A program made the translations under genes and the position numbers. 33,399 nucleotides of DNA from Pontibacillus salipaludis. GTDB lineage: Bacteria > Bacillota > Bacilli > Bacillales > BH030062. The stretch covers positions 1 through 33,399 of the forward strand of contig NZ_BMIN01000028.1 of the NCBI RefSeq assembly GCF_014642405.1, given 5' to 3'. This document shows positions 17,856-27,187 of this stretch, piece by piece; position 1 is the first letter of the stretch, and the number at the start of each line of letters is the position of its first letter. The notes under the pieces are model-generated. The model had not been told where the DNA came from. It did no database searches and saw only the letters and a program-made list of their open reading frames with translations.

Positions 17856-19835
17856 TCATCCTTCCGCTTTAAGTTCCAAGAGAAGATCTCGTAGTTCAGC
17901 AGCTCGCTCGAAGTTCAAGTCTCTTGCTGCCTGCTTCATCTCTTTCTCCATATTTTCGATCATCTTGTCTTTTTCCTTCTTGCTCATTTTTGAAACATTT
18001 GGACGATCGTCCGTCTCTTGTGTTTCTTCTGATTCTGTTGTAGCCCGGATAACATCGCGAATTTCCTTCTTGATGGTTGTAGGGGTAATTCCGTGTTCTT
18101 CATTATAGGCGATCTGTTTCTCTCGACGACGATTCGTTTCTTCAATCGCAATATTCATAGAATCCGTCATCTTATCTGCATACATAATAACCTGTCCATT
18201 TTCATTACGAGCCGCTCGTCCGATTGTCTGAATGAGAGAACGCTGGGAGCGAAGGAATCCTTCTTTATCCGCATCTAAGATGGTAACGAGCGATACTTCA
18301 GGGATGTCTAACCCCTCACGAAGAAGGTTAATACCTACAAGAACGTCGTATTTCCCTTTACGAAGCTCGCGGATAATCTCAATTCGTTCTAGCGTTTTAA
18401 TCTCAGAGTGGAGATAAGCGACTTTAATGCCAATCTCTTTTAAGTAATCGGTTAGATCCTCTGACATTTTCTTCGTTAACGTGGTAACCAGAACACGTTC
18501 GTTGCGTTCTTTTCTCATGTTAATCTCGCCAATTAAATCATCGATTTGACCTTGAATTGGACGAACTTCAATTTTCGGATCTAATAACCCTGTCGGACGA
18601 ATAATCTGCTCAACCATCTCTGGTGAGTGTTCTTGTTCGTATGGACCTGGAGTAGCCGACACGTAGACAATTTGATTCAATTTCTTCTCAAATTCCTCAA
18701 AACGGAGAGGACGATTATCTAAGGCTGAAGGCAGACGGAAGCCATGGTCAACCAGAACTTGTTTACGTGCTTGGTCCCCGTTATACATTCCCCGAATTTG
18801 CGGTATGGTCACGTGGGACTCATCAGCAATTATAAGGAAATCGTCTGGGAAGTAATCAATTAATGTATAAGGTGTCGCTCCTTTATCTCGAAGCGTTAAG
18901 TGCCTTGAATAGTTCTCAATGCCTGAACAAAAGCCCATTTCTTTCATCATTTCTAAATCGTAGTTCGTACGCTGTTCTAAGCGCTGGGCTTCTAGCAATT
19001 TATTTTGGTCTTTTAGTTCTTTGAGTCGTTCTTGTAGTTCACGTTCTATGTTTTTAATGGCTACTTTCATTTTCTCTTCGCGGGTAACGAAGTGAGATGC
19101 TGGGAAAATAGCAACATGTTCTCGATCCCCGATGATTTCACCTGTTAAGGCATCGACTTCACGGATTCGATCAATTTCATCACCAAAAAACTCGACCCGT
19201 ATACAGTGCTCTTCTCGAGAAGCTGGAATGATCTCAACTGAATCGCCCCGAACACGGAACGTACCACGCTGAAAGTCAATATCATTACGCGCATATTGGA
19301 TATCAACAAGGTCACGCAGCAACTCATCACGATCTTTCTCCATGCCTGAACGAATAGAGAGCACCAGGTTACGATATTCTTCAGGTGAACCTAAACCATA
19401 TATACAAGATACACTGGCAACAATTAAAACATCACGGCGTTCAAATAAAGCAGATGTCGCAGAGTGGCGCAGTTTATCGATCTCATCATTGATATTAGCG
19501 TCCTTCTCAATAAACGTATCTGTAGAAGGAACATAAGCTTCTGGCTGATAGTAATCATAATAACTAACGAAATATTCAACCGCGTTATTAGGGAAGAATT
19601 CCTTGAATTCACTATACAGCTGACCAGCTAGCGTTTTGTTATGAGCAATGACTAGCGTCGGCTTGTTAATTTCCTTCACCACGTTCGACATCGTAAATGT
19701 TTTCCCTGTTCCTGTGGCTCCAAGTAAGGTTTGATGCACCTTCCCCTCGTCTATACCTTGCTTAATCTTTTCAATCGCTGCAGGTTGATCCCCCTGCGGT
19801 TCGTATTGGGATACCAATTCAAATTTGTTCTCCAA
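17856..19835 (-). CDS. uvrB: Excinuclease ABC subunit B
   Basis: A 659-residue helicase-like subunit that verifies damage and recruits UvrC. Walker A GATGTGKT is at about 39-46, the beta-hairpin [20 protein letters not shown] near 92-111, the DESH box in [12 protein letters not shown], and helicase motifs in [15 protein letters not shown] and QTIGRAARN. The C-terminal UVR motif is in the last 40 residues ([20 protein letters not shown]). I chose the TTG at 19835: GGAGG is 7 nt upstream, the product then starts [18 protein letters not shown] as in relatives, and the length fits. A longer frame to 19883 lacks a ribosome site. Confidence 0.97.
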   Translation of the reverse strand: MENKFELVSQYEPQGDQPAAIEKIKQGIDEGKVHQTLLGATGTGKTFTMSNVVKEINKPTLVIAHNKTLAGQLYSEFKEFFPNNAVEYFVSYYDYYQPEAYVPSTDTFIEKDANINDEIDKLRHSATSALFERRDVLIVASVSCIYGLGSPEEYRNLVLSIRSGMEKDRDELLRDLVDIQYARNDIDFQRGTFRVRGDSVEIIPASREEHCIRVEFFGDEIDRIREVDALTGEIIGDREHVAIFPASHFVTREEKMKVAIKNIERELQERLKELKDQNKLLEAQRLEQRTNYDLEMMKEMGFCSGIENYSRHLTLRDKGATPYTLIDYFPDDFLIIADESHVTIPQIRGMYNGDQARKQVLVDHGFRLPSALDNRPLRFEEFEKKLNQIVYVSATPGPYEQEHSPEMVEQIIRPTGLLDPKIEVRPIQGQIDDLIGEINMRKERNERVLVTTLTKKMSEDLTDYLKEIGIKVAYLHSEIKTLERIEIIRELRKGKYDVLVGINLLREGLDIPEVSLVTILDADKEGFLRSQRSLIQTIGRAARNENGQVIMYADKMTDSMNIAIEETNRRREKQIAYNEEHGITPTTIKKEIRDVIRATTESEETQETDDRPNVSKMSKKEKDKMIENMEKEMKQAARDLNFERAAELRDLLLELKAEG

Positions 19836-19909
19836 GATGCAACCTCCATTCATCCATTCACTCTTATAACCGTAGTTTACCACAATCTCTCATCATTCTA
19901 ACATAGACG

Positions 19910-19923
19910 CGAACAAACATTCG
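19910..19923. promoter_or_regulatory. LexA box upstream of uvrBA
   Basis: CGAACAAACATTCG matches the Bacillus LexA consensus CGAACRNRYGTTCG at all fixed positions but one (A for G). It lies about 75 bp before the uvrB start, where the promoter should be, fitting the SOS control known for uvrBA. Confidence 0.78.
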
Positions 19924-19970
19924 ACTCCTATGCTCACCCCCGCGCTTTAGCTGGGTAGAGCAGTAAACCG

Positions 19971-20023
19971 CGCCAGACACCCTGCACTGCTTTAAAGTAC
20001 AACCGCGTGCCTGACACCCTTTC
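19971..20023. repeat. Short dispersed repeat, family C, copy 3
   Basis: GCGCCAGACACCC and GTGCCTGACACCC about 40 bp apart with TTTAAAG between and CTAAAG to the right, closely parallel to the copy at 11583-11632. Confidence 0.7.
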
Positions 20024-20052
20024 TTTCTCTAAAGTCATAAAGCTTTTTTATG

Positions 20053-20085
20053 TATAAGAAAAAGCTGGTGGGGCCACCAGCTTTT
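20053..20085 (-). terminator. Terminator after prfC
   Basis: Stem AAAAGCTGGTGG (20060-20071) with CCACCAGCTTTT (20074-20085), followed on the minus strand by TTCTTATAC. Lies 7 nt after the prfC stop; the T run is weak. Confidence 0.75.
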
Positions 20086-20092
20086 GTTTTTA

Positions 20093-21667
20093 TTATTGGC
20101 TATATTGGTTGACTTCAAACAGGTCGATGAGGTCAATGTCTGGGTTTTTATCTTGGAACCAGCGTAGGGAGAAGTCATTCTTAAAGAGAGCAAGGTAGTT
20201 CTCTTCACGGTCTTTTACTAGAAGACTTCGGTCATCGAATTTGGAACGATCAACTTGGTCCGATTTTAACCAACGAGGAATTCGCTCCCCGATATCTTCA
20301 AATCGAACGCCTACGTTGTACTCATTCTTCATACGATACTCAAACACTTCATACTGAAGTTGTCCGACTGCCCCGATAATATATTCGTCGCTGCGAAGAC
20401 TGCGGAACAATTGAATAGCCCCTTCTTGCACAAGCTGTTCAAGTCCTTTCTTGAACTGCTTCGATTTCATAACGTTCTCCACAACAACCTTCTTAAATAC
20501 TTCAGGCGGGAACTGTGGCAGCTCTTCAAAGTGGAAGGTTTCTTTCCCTTCGACAAGCGTATCGCCAATACGGTATACGTTCGGATCATAAATTCCGATA
20601 ATATCACCCGCATAGGCTTCTTGGATCGTCTCCCTTGAGGATGCAACGAATTGCTGGGTCTGTGCTAATTTAATAGACTTTCCTGTCCGATCTAATGTAA
20701 CGTTCATTCCTCGTTCGAATTTGCCTGAACATACACGCACAAACGCTACACGATCGCGGTGTGCTGGGTTCATATTCGCCTGAATCTTAAAGATAAACCC
20801 TGAGAATTCTTCCTTATCAGGTGAAATCATGTCCCCAGATGCCTTACGTGGAGCAGGCTGTGGAGCCATAGAAATGAATTCTTCAAAGAAGGTGCGAACG
20901 CCAAATGGAGCAAGGGCACTACCGAAGAATACAGGCGTTTGCTCTCCTCTTTGAACCGCGTCCATAGAGAACTCAACGCCAGCTCCATCAAGCAACTCAA
21001 GCTCTTCGAATGCACTTGCAAACGTCTCATCTTCAGCTAGTTCAGGATGATCGTTAATTTCATCATACGGAATAGACGTTTCGGTCTCATTTCCTGTAAA
21101 TTGAACAAATTGTTCATTCTGACGATCTAAAATACCTTTAAAGCGTTTCCCCATCCCTACAGGCCAGTTCATTGCGTACGTTTCAATACCAAGCTCTCCT
21201 TCGATTTCATCTAATAAATCAAACGGATCTCGGCCTTCACGATCTAGTTTATTGATGAACGTAAAGATCGGAATACCACGCATCTTACAAACCTTAAATA
21301 GCTTAAGTGTTTGCGCTTCAATCCCTTTCGTTCCATCTATAATCATAACTACGCTATCAACAGCTGTAAGGGTACGGTACGTATCTTCACTAAAGTCTTC
21401 GTGCCCTGGTGTATCCAAGATATTAACCTGATAGTCTTTATAAGGGAAATTCATAACAGAAGACGTGACGGAAATTCCACGCTGCTTCTCAATGTCCATC
21501 CAGTCAGAAGTCGCAAACTTTCCGGACTTCTTCCCTTTAACGGTACCGGACTCACGGATCAAGTTACCGAATAATAGAAATTTCTCTGTTAACGTTGTCT
21601 TACCAGCATCCGGGTGCGAAATAATCGCAAACGTCCGGCGCTTCTTCATTTCGTTTTGTACACTCAT
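20093..21667 (-). CDS. prfC: Peptide chain release factor 3
   Basis: A 524-residue translational GTPase that removes RF1/RF2 from the ribosome after peptide release. G1 SHPDAGKTT is at 17-25, the switch I region [20 protein letters not shown] at 52-71, G3 DTPGHEDF at 85-92 and G4 NKLD at 139-142. The insert [10 protein letters not shown] before switch I and the C-terminal domain [17 protein letters not shown] distinguish RF3 from elongation factor G. The start follows GGGAG by 8 nt. It is monocistronic here, with its own terminator. B. subtilis lacks this gene, so its presence separates this organism from that species. Confidence 0.95.
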   Translation of the reverse strand: MSVQNEMKKRRTFAIISHPDAGKTTLTEKFLLFGNLIRESGTVKGKKSGKFATSDWMDIEKQRGISVTSSVMNFPYKDYQVNILDTPGHEDFSEDTYRTLTAVDSVVMIIDGTKGIEAQTLKLFKVCKMRGIPIFTFINKLDREGRDPFDLLDEIEGELGIETYAMNWPVGMGKRFKGILDRQNEQFVQFTGNETETSIPYDEINDHPELAEDETFASAFEELELLDGAGVEFSMDAVQRGEQTPVFFGSALAPFGVRTFFEEFISMAPQPAPRKASGDMISPDKEEFSGFIFKIQANMNPAHRDRVAFVRVCSGKFERGMNVTLDRTGKSIKLAQTQQFVASSRETIQEAYAGDIIGIYDPNVYRIGDTLVEGKETFHFEELPQFPPEVFKKVVVENVMKSKQFKKGLEQLVQEGAIQLFRSLRSDEYIIGAVGQLQYEVFEYRMKNEYNVGVRFEDIGERIPRWLKSDQVDRSKFDDRSLLVKDREENYLALFKNDFSLRWFQDKNPDIDLIDLFEVNQYSQ

Positions 21668-21712
21668 TGTTCATTCTCCCATCACATGATGAACTGCTCT
21701 ATTTTTACATAA

Positions 21713-21754
21713 TAGAGGCCACACCTTGACCAAAAGATCAAATGGAGCGGCCTA
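21713..21754 (-). terminator. Weak hairpin after the signalling operon
   Basis: Outer arms AGGCC/GGCCT and inner TTGATC/GGTCAA around a T-rich loop. There is no T run directly after it on the minus strand, so termination of the kinase operon here is only a possibility. Nothing else is seen between 21668 and 21807. Confidence 0.3.
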
Positions 21755-21807
21755 TACATTCTCGTCATCTTAATTTTATCAAACATAGCACGAAGGAGAT
21801 AGACAAG

Positions 21808-24800
21808 TCAATTTCCCTCCTCATCCCCTGCAACTAATATTTGACCATTCTTTTCATTTTGTAAAAGCGTACGCAAAATCGTCGTCGACAACTTATTTGG
21901 TGGATATGGCTTCGTTAAATAATGCTCGATTCCAAGTTCTTCACCTTTGGAACGCTCATCAAGAGCGGTCGAAATAAAGATAGGGATCTGCTCCAATTGA
22001 GGCCGTTTTTTAATTTCCTTAATAACGTCCCAGCCATCTAATTCGCCAGCAAGCATCAAATCAATAACAAAACCATCTGGTTCATAATGATCAAGCACCC
22101 GTACGGCGGATTCACCACTTGCATAGTGAAGGACATTGAATCCCGTCCCTTTCAATTCTTCGCGAATTAACATCGCCAGGCTATGATCATCTTCTATGAC
22201 CATAATGAGTGGTAAATCGGGTGTTAAACTTGTTCCATCACCTTCTGACTTCGGTTGAGCAAGCGGAAGAGTGATTGTAAAGACACTCCCTTTACCAGCC
22301 TCTGAGCGTACTGTAATCTTACCACCATGAGCTTCAACGATCTCTTTAACAATGGATAACCCTAGTCCGGTACCACCGATTTTCCTTCTCTCTGAATTAT
22401 CAATACGGTGAAACTTCTTAAATAGCTTCGGCAGTTCATGATCCGGTATGCCTAACCCTTCATCAGCTATGTGGATGAATAACTCCTGGTCATTTCCATT
22501 CATCGTGACAATAACTTTCCCACCATCAGGAGAGAATTTAATGGCGTTACTAATAAGGTTCGTAAACACTTGGATCAGCTTCTCCCGATCTGCTAAGACA
22601 GGAAGATGAGAAGAGTGGTTGTTTAAATACACTTCATGTTGTGAGGAATACGGGAAGGAATCAATCACTTCCTGAGCGACTTCCTCGACTTGAATGAACT
22701 CTTTCTCGTAGACCTGACGCCCTGATTCCATGCGCTGTAAGTCTAAGAAATCGTTAATTAAATTTGTTAAGCGTTTTGCTTCTTTCTCAATTGTACTTAA
22801 ATATCTTTTCTGTTTCTCAGGCTTAAGCTCCCTATTCAACATCAGTTCCGTGTACCCTAACACACTAGCTAGCGGTGTTCGGAGTTCATGACTAACGGTA
22901 CTCACAAGCTCAGACTTCATCTGATCGACTTCGTATTGAGAAGTAATATCTCTGTGAACAAATAACGTTCCAAGGCGTTCGTCTCTACGGTAGATTGATT
23001 CTGCATATACCTCTATAATTCTGCGATCAGGACCTGCTACCTCATAACGGTATTGTGAACTCTTCTGTGAAGATTGAAAAATCGCCGTCTCGAAAAAGGC
23101 TGTAACGGCCTCAGGGTCCTCTACGCGCTCTTTGAAAAAGGTAACCCAATACGAGAAAGGCTCATTCAAACAATCCTCACAATTCTCCGCTTCCATAAAA
23201 CTACACAACTGGCTGTTATATTGGATAAGCACTCCTTTTTCATCAATAAATTGAATGCCCTCATTCACATTATCAATTATATCTTGATTTAACTGGCGAC
23301 TTTGTTCGGTTTCTTCATATAAAAACAATTTCTCAAGTGACAAGGATACTCGACTCAGGATTCCCTCAAGCTCATTAGTTTCTTCTTTATCAAAGGAAAG
23401 TCCAACCCTTGTACCCACAAACACGGCTTGAAGTTCTCCCTTCGCATCAAATATAGGAGCAAAGACATCGTAACTATACAGCGTTTCCTCGTGGTACCCT
23501 TGCTCTCCCTCGAACGCCTCTCTTTTCAGAACATAAGGCTCTTTCGTCTCTTGAAGACGGACAACGACCTGCTCTTCAATATGAGATCTCATTCTTGCAG
23601 CCGCTTCATTTGAAATACTAATACTCGCATAATCAGAACTATCCAGGACTAGCAAGATCCCTTTATTGAACGAGAAAATTTGCTGAAGCTGGAACAAGAC
23701 CGTCTCCAACAACTCTTCCATATCGAGTGTGATCGATAAAGCATGATTCAGTTCGTTATAATGTTCAAGCGTATTCTTCGTTCGATTCGTTTCTTCTAAA
23801 AGGTGTTTCAGTTCTTGCTCAGCTTCCACCATATTCGTGATTTCGAACTGAATAATATAATATTGTTCAATTCCCTGATGATCATTTTTGTAAGGGACAA
23901 TGGTAGAATCCACCCAATAGTACGTCCCATCCTTTGCCTTATTCTTCAGTTCGCCTTTCCAAATCCGCCCTTCTCTTAACGTACGAATCATTTTCTCATA
24001 AAATTCCGGTTGATCATCTGCGAAGAAGGATGAGTACGATTGACCCATAATTTCTTTAGAAGAATACCCAGACACTTCACAGAACTTATCATTTACATCT
24101 GTAATGAAACCTTCTGTATCTGTTACAGATAGAATGGTTGCTTCGTTAATGGCCATATTCAAGTTCTTAATCTCTACAACCGAATTCTCTAGTCGCTCTT
24201 GTTGTTCAGTTAGTTCATCTTGCTGGGCTTGGAGCTCTTCATTATGAGCTTGCAGATCAGCTTCGCGGTCCTGTATGACATGAGCCATCGAAGACAATGC
24301 ATTGGTTAGTGTCCCTAACTCATCTTGACGGCGCACCGTAGGAAACGACACCTCTTTCCCAAGCGCTAACTGCTCAGAAGCATCAGACAACTCGCTAAGC
24401 GGTTCGCCTATACTTTTAGACATTCGTTTCGTAGCAAGACTGATGATGATAAATAACATAACAATCAATGCACCTAATGCGTATGTAATCCGGTTGGTTC
24501 TTTCTATAAAATCCTCATGAGCCGCTTCTAATTCCCTCTCATTTGCTGCAACAATCTGCTTATTCCTTAAGAGAAAACTATTAATACGGGAAGTGCCACT
24601 CGTATCTTGTGAAATGTTTACAAGCTCTTCATAATTGCCATCTTCAGCATAGGCAACAGCCGCTGGCAAGAGCAGATCCCAGTATTCCTCAACATATGCA
24701 GAAAGGTCCTCATAGACAAGCTCTTCTTCACTCGTTAACTCATATTCTTTCAACTCATCTAACAAAACAACTAAGTTCGCGTGGGCCTCCTGGCTCAACT

Positions 24801-25047
24801 CCCATTCGCCCTCATTCAAAAAAGCAAGATACCCTCTCGCCCGCATAATCATCTCGTTATATTCTTGTTCAATATTCTCTGCGATTTCTGTCTGCCTAGA
24901 AAGCGTTTCTCTCTCTTTTAAATAGCTTTCTTTCACCTGAGATTGAATGGCTAGAATAATAGAAATGCCGATTAACGCGAGAACGAAGACAACCATCATA
25001 ATAAATTGAAATTGCCTGCGAATGCTTTTTCTGAAAAAGTCACGCAT
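21808..25047 (-). CDS. Membrane hybrid sensor histidine kinase with PAS, GAF and receiver domains
   Basis: A 1079-residue kinase. From the N-terminus: membrane segment about 12-36, an extracytoplasmic helical sensor of about 150 residues, second membrane segment about 190-206, HAMP about 208-262, coiled coil 262-300, PAS about 305-410 ([20 protein letters not shown]), GAF-like region about 440-585, second PAS about 590-705 with an NCEDC cysteine pair, HisKA with His720 ([18 protein letters not shown]), HATPase with N box [16 protein letters not shown] and G boxes DEGLGIPD and [10 protein letters not shown], then a receiver with EDD near 952 and acceptor Asp996. I chose the ATG at 25047 because GGAGG is 9 nt upstream; it overlaps the preceding response regulator gene by 8 nt. 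The ligand is unknown. Confidence 0.92.
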   Translation of the reverse strand: MRDFFRKSIRRQFQFIMMVVFVLALIGISIILAIQSQVKESYLKERETLSRQTEIAENIEQEYNEMIMRARGYLAFLNEGEWELSQEAHANLVVLLDELKEYELTSEEELVYEDLSAYVEEYWDLLLPAAVAYAEDGNYEELVNISQDTSGTSRINSFLLRNKQIVAANERELEAAHEDFIERTNRITYALGALIVMLFIIISLATKRMSKSIGEPLSELSDASEQLALGKEVSFPTVRRQDELGTLTNALSSMAHVIQDREADLQAHNEELQAQQDELTEQQERLENSVVEIKNLNMAINEATILSVTDTEGFITDVNDKFCEVSGYSSKEIMGQSYSSFFADDQPEFYEKMIRTLREGRIWKGELKNKAKDGTYYWVDSTIVPYKNDHQGIEQYYIIQFEITNMVEAEQELKHLLEETNRTKNTLEHYNELNHALSITLDMEELLETVLFQLQQIFSFNKGILLVLDSSDYASISISNEAAARMRSHIEEQVVVRLQETKEPYVLKREAFEGEQGYHEETLYSYDVFAPIFDAKGELQAVFVGTRVGLSFDKEETNELEGILSRVSLSLEKLFLYEETEQSRQLNQDIIDNVNEGIQFIDEKGVLIQYNSQLCSFMEAENCEDCLNEPFSYWVTFFKERVEDPEAVTAFFETAIFQSSQKSSQYRYEVAGPDRRIIEVYAESIYRRDERLGTLFVHRDITSQYEVDQMKSELVSTVSHELRTPLASVLGYTELMLNRELKPEKQKRYLSTIEKEAKRLTNLINDFLDLQRMESGRQVYEKEFIQVEEVAQEVIDSFPYSSQHEVYLNNHSSHLPVLADREKLIQVFTNLISNAIKFSPDGGKVIVTMNGNDQELFIHIADEGLGIPDHELPKLFKKFHRIDNSERRKIGGTGLGLSIVKEIVEAHGGKITVRSEAGKGSVFTITLPLAQPKSEGDGTSLTPDLPLIMVIEDDHSLAMLIREELKGTGFNVLHYASGESAVRVLDHYEPDGFVIDLMLAGELDGWDVIKEIKKRPQLEQIPIFISTALDERSKGEELGIEHYLTKPYPPNKLSTTILRTLLQNEKNGQILVAGDEEGN

Positions 25048-25411
25048 CGAGAATTTCCTCCACAAGTTCAATTAATTGAAGAGGACTAAATGGTTTAGCC
25101 ATATAATAATGAATACCGGCAGCCTTTGATGCATCGATATCCTTTTGCTGATTCTTAGCTGTTAACATCATGATCTTCATACGCTCTTTACCGTTTAACG
25201 ATTTTATTTTTTCAGCAACTTCAATCCCCGTCATTCCCGGCATCATGTAGTCTAATAGTAGAAGATCGTATTCATTCTTCTGAACTTTTTCAAAAGCCTC
25301 CATCCCATCCTCCGCTTCTTCTAGTTCATACCCTTCTTCTTCTAACGTATCGACAATTAACATGCGCAAGACTTCCTCGTCGTCCGCAATTAAAATACGC
25401 TTCACGTTCAT
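25040..25411 (-). CDS. CheY-like single-domain response regulator
   Basis: A 123-residue receiver with no output domain. The acidic pair is Asp10-Asp11 (LIADDEEVL), the phospho-acceptor is Asp54 ([13 protein letters not shown]), with Thr84 (MLTAKN) and Lys106 (AKPFSP) in their standard places, so it should be phosphorylatable. It sits between the diguanylate cyclase gene (6 nt upstream) and the hybrid kinase (8-nt overlap). It may act as a shuttle or sink in the phosphorelay, or bind a target protein; position supports the first, the sequence does not decide. Confidence 0.93.
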   Translation of the reverse strand: MNVKRILIADDEEVLRMLIVDTLEEEGYELEEAEDGMEAFEKVQKNEYDLLLLDYMMPGMTGIEVAEKIKSLNGKERMKIMMLTAKNQQKDIDASKAAGIHYYMAKPFSPLQLIELVEEILDA

Positions 25412-25417
25412 TCCTCC

Positions 25418-27037
25418 TTAAAAAAGTAACCGCTGAGCTAGTCGCTTCACTCGTGCTTCTAGCTCTGAAACACTAAATGGCTTCGTAATATAATCATCGG
25501 CTCCAAGATCTAAAGCCTTTACGATATCTTGATCTTTTTTTCTTCCGGTCAGCATAATAATGACGAACTGATCCACGGAACATTCTTTACGAAGCTTCCG
25601 CAACACTTCAAGTCCATCCATCCGGGGCATCACACCATCTAACAATAAGACGAACTTGCCATCTTGTTGGTACCATTTAGAATCAAAGAATTCTTCCCCT
25701 TCTCGGAAGGTTCTTAGCTCCACTCTATGCCCTTTAAACGTTAGCTTTCTTAAATGATCCTGAAGCAGTTCGTGAATAATAGGATCATCATCAATAATCC
25801 CAATGCGAATGACATCAAGATTCTGAGCAATCTCCCCTTTCTGCTCATCAAATACCTGCACTTGATTACGACCATTCCGTTTCGCCATATAAAGAGCTTG
25901 ATCTCCGTGCGAAATGAGTTCATCCGTATGCTTAATCCGGTGATGAACAGAAGCTATCCCAGAAGAAAAGGAACATGTAAATGTCGTACCATCTTTTTCA
26001 AATGGTTGCTCGGAGAAGACGTGTAAAAGGCGATCCACAATCATGCGCGCTTGTTCTCCGTCTGTCTTCGGCATAATCAACATAAATTCTTCTCCGCCAT
26101 ACCGGATAAAGTAATCACCTTGACGTTTATTCTTCATAATCGTTTCGGCGAACTGCTTGAGAACAAGATCACCTGTATCGTGGCCATATGTATCGTTAAT
26201 ACGTTTAAATCGGTCTAAGTCAAGCATCGCAACAGAAAATGTAGTCTCATAACGCTCAAATTCTGCCCATTGGCGCTGCAACTCTTCTTGTAGAAACTTT
26301 CTGTTGTAGGCTCCTGTCAATTCGTCTAACAAAATCTGAGCCTGAAGGACGCGCTTAAGTTCTAAACGATTCTGGATTAAAGCAAGCATTTCTTCGTTAT
26401 CAAAAGGGGAATGAACGATATCAAATGCCCCGGCCTCATATGCTTTCTTCCGTAACATCGCATGGGGCGCATCTTCCACAAGCAACGTAGGCACAAAACT
26501 ATGTCTTGCTTTATTGGCAATACTTGAAAGAACGTGAAACCCGTGGTCCTCTTTTTGATGTAAATCAATGATGACGTAATCAGGCTTCTGGCTATAAAAC
26601 ACTTCAATCGCCTTCGCCTCATTTGCCGCGACCATCACCGCATAATGTTCTTCAAGCATATCTTTTATATTCGATATACGATCGATTTGATCCCCAACAA
26701 GCAACACTAACGAGCCTTTTGGAGTCTCATCTTTTATCTTTTCAATTAAGGATTCTGTATGAACTTCAACAGATGAATATTTCTTTAATTCTTCTATAAG
26801 CGGACTTAAGAAAGACTGCCACCTTTCTTTTTTCCATTCATAATCAACAGACGCAGGCAACTGTTGCATAAGACTCGTTGCCACCTCTGTTATAGAAGGT
26901 AAACCAATAGATGAAGCCGTTCCCTTTAATGAATGCAAAAACTGGTACATCGCTCCGTTCGTAATCGAACGATGCTCACTCCAGCTTTGGAGAGTGGAAC
27001 GGGTTCGCTTCAGAAATAGGGTCTGATACTTTTGCAA
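25418..27037 (-). CDS. HPt-receiver-GGDEF-receiver diguanylate cyclase
   Basis: A 539-residue multidomain protein without membrane segments. HPt domain about 1-100 with His35 in FLHSLKGTASSIGL. Receiver 1 about 108-228 has acceptor-position Asp158 (YVIIDLH) but lacks the usual acidic pair (LVGDQID) and the Lys (HSPFD instead of TKPFD). GGDEF domain about 235-400 carries the active GGEEF motif at 314-318 and an RxxD inhibitory site, R305-QG-D308, five residues before it. Receiver 2 about 410-535 is intact: DDD at 416-418, Asp467, Thr497, Lys519. It should make c-di-GMP under phosphorelay control. Start is TTG at 27037 with AGGAG 8 nt upstream. It is the first gene of the three-gene operon. Confidence 0.92.
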   Translation of the reverse strand: MQKYQTLFLKRTRSTLQSWSEHRSITNGAMYQFLHSLKGTASSIGLPSITEVATSLMQQLPASVDYEWKKERWQSFLSPLIEELKKYSSVEVHTESLIEKIKDETPKGSLVLLVGDQIDRISNIKDMLEEHYAVMVAANEAKAIEVFYSQKPDYVIIDLHQKEDHGFHVLSSIANKARHSFVPTLLVEDAPHAMLRKKAYEAGAFDIVHSPFDNEEMLALIQNRLELKRVLQAQILLDELTGAYNRKFLQEELQRQWAEFERYETTFSVAMLDLDRFKRINDTYGHDTGDLVLKQFAETIMKNKRQGDYFIRYGGEEFMLIMPKTDGEQARMIVDRLLHVFSEQPFEKDGTTFTCSFSSGIASVHHRIKHTDELISHGDQALYMAKRNGRNQVQVFDEQKGEIAQNLDVIRIGIIDDDPIIHELLQDHLRKLTFKGHRVELRTFREGEEFFDSKWYQQDGKFVLLLDGVMPRMDGLEVLRKLRKECSVDQFVIIMLTGRKKDQDIVKALDLGADDYITKPFSVSELEARVKRLAQRLLF

Positions 27038-27133
27038 ATGTCTCTCTCCTTATCGTATAAGTCTATGTATCTATTATCTTATATCTGGCCAATAAAAGGA
27101 AGAAGTTGGCTATAGAAAAAGCTTGTTCCATGC

Positions 27134-27168
27134 AAAAAAAGCTACACTCACGAATGTGAGTGTAGCTT
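27134..27168 (-). terminator. Terminator after the M6 metalloprotease gene
   Basis: Perfect 13-bp stem AAGCTACACTCAC (27139-27151) with GTGAGTGTAGCTT (27156-27168), followed by seven T on the minus strand. Confidence 0.93.
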
Positions 27169-27187
27169 CTCTTCAATATGATTCTTC

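Noticed and set aside
19835-19883. Longer N-terminus for UvrB starting at 19883
   Set aside because: No ribosome site there; the TTG at 19835 has GGAGG at the right distance and gives the usual N-terminus.
25040-25071. Possible frameshift between response regulator and hybrid kinase genes
   Set aside because: The 8-nt overlap is a normal coupling arrangement; the kinase has its own GGAGG and ATG, and the regulator ends naturally as a complete receiver.
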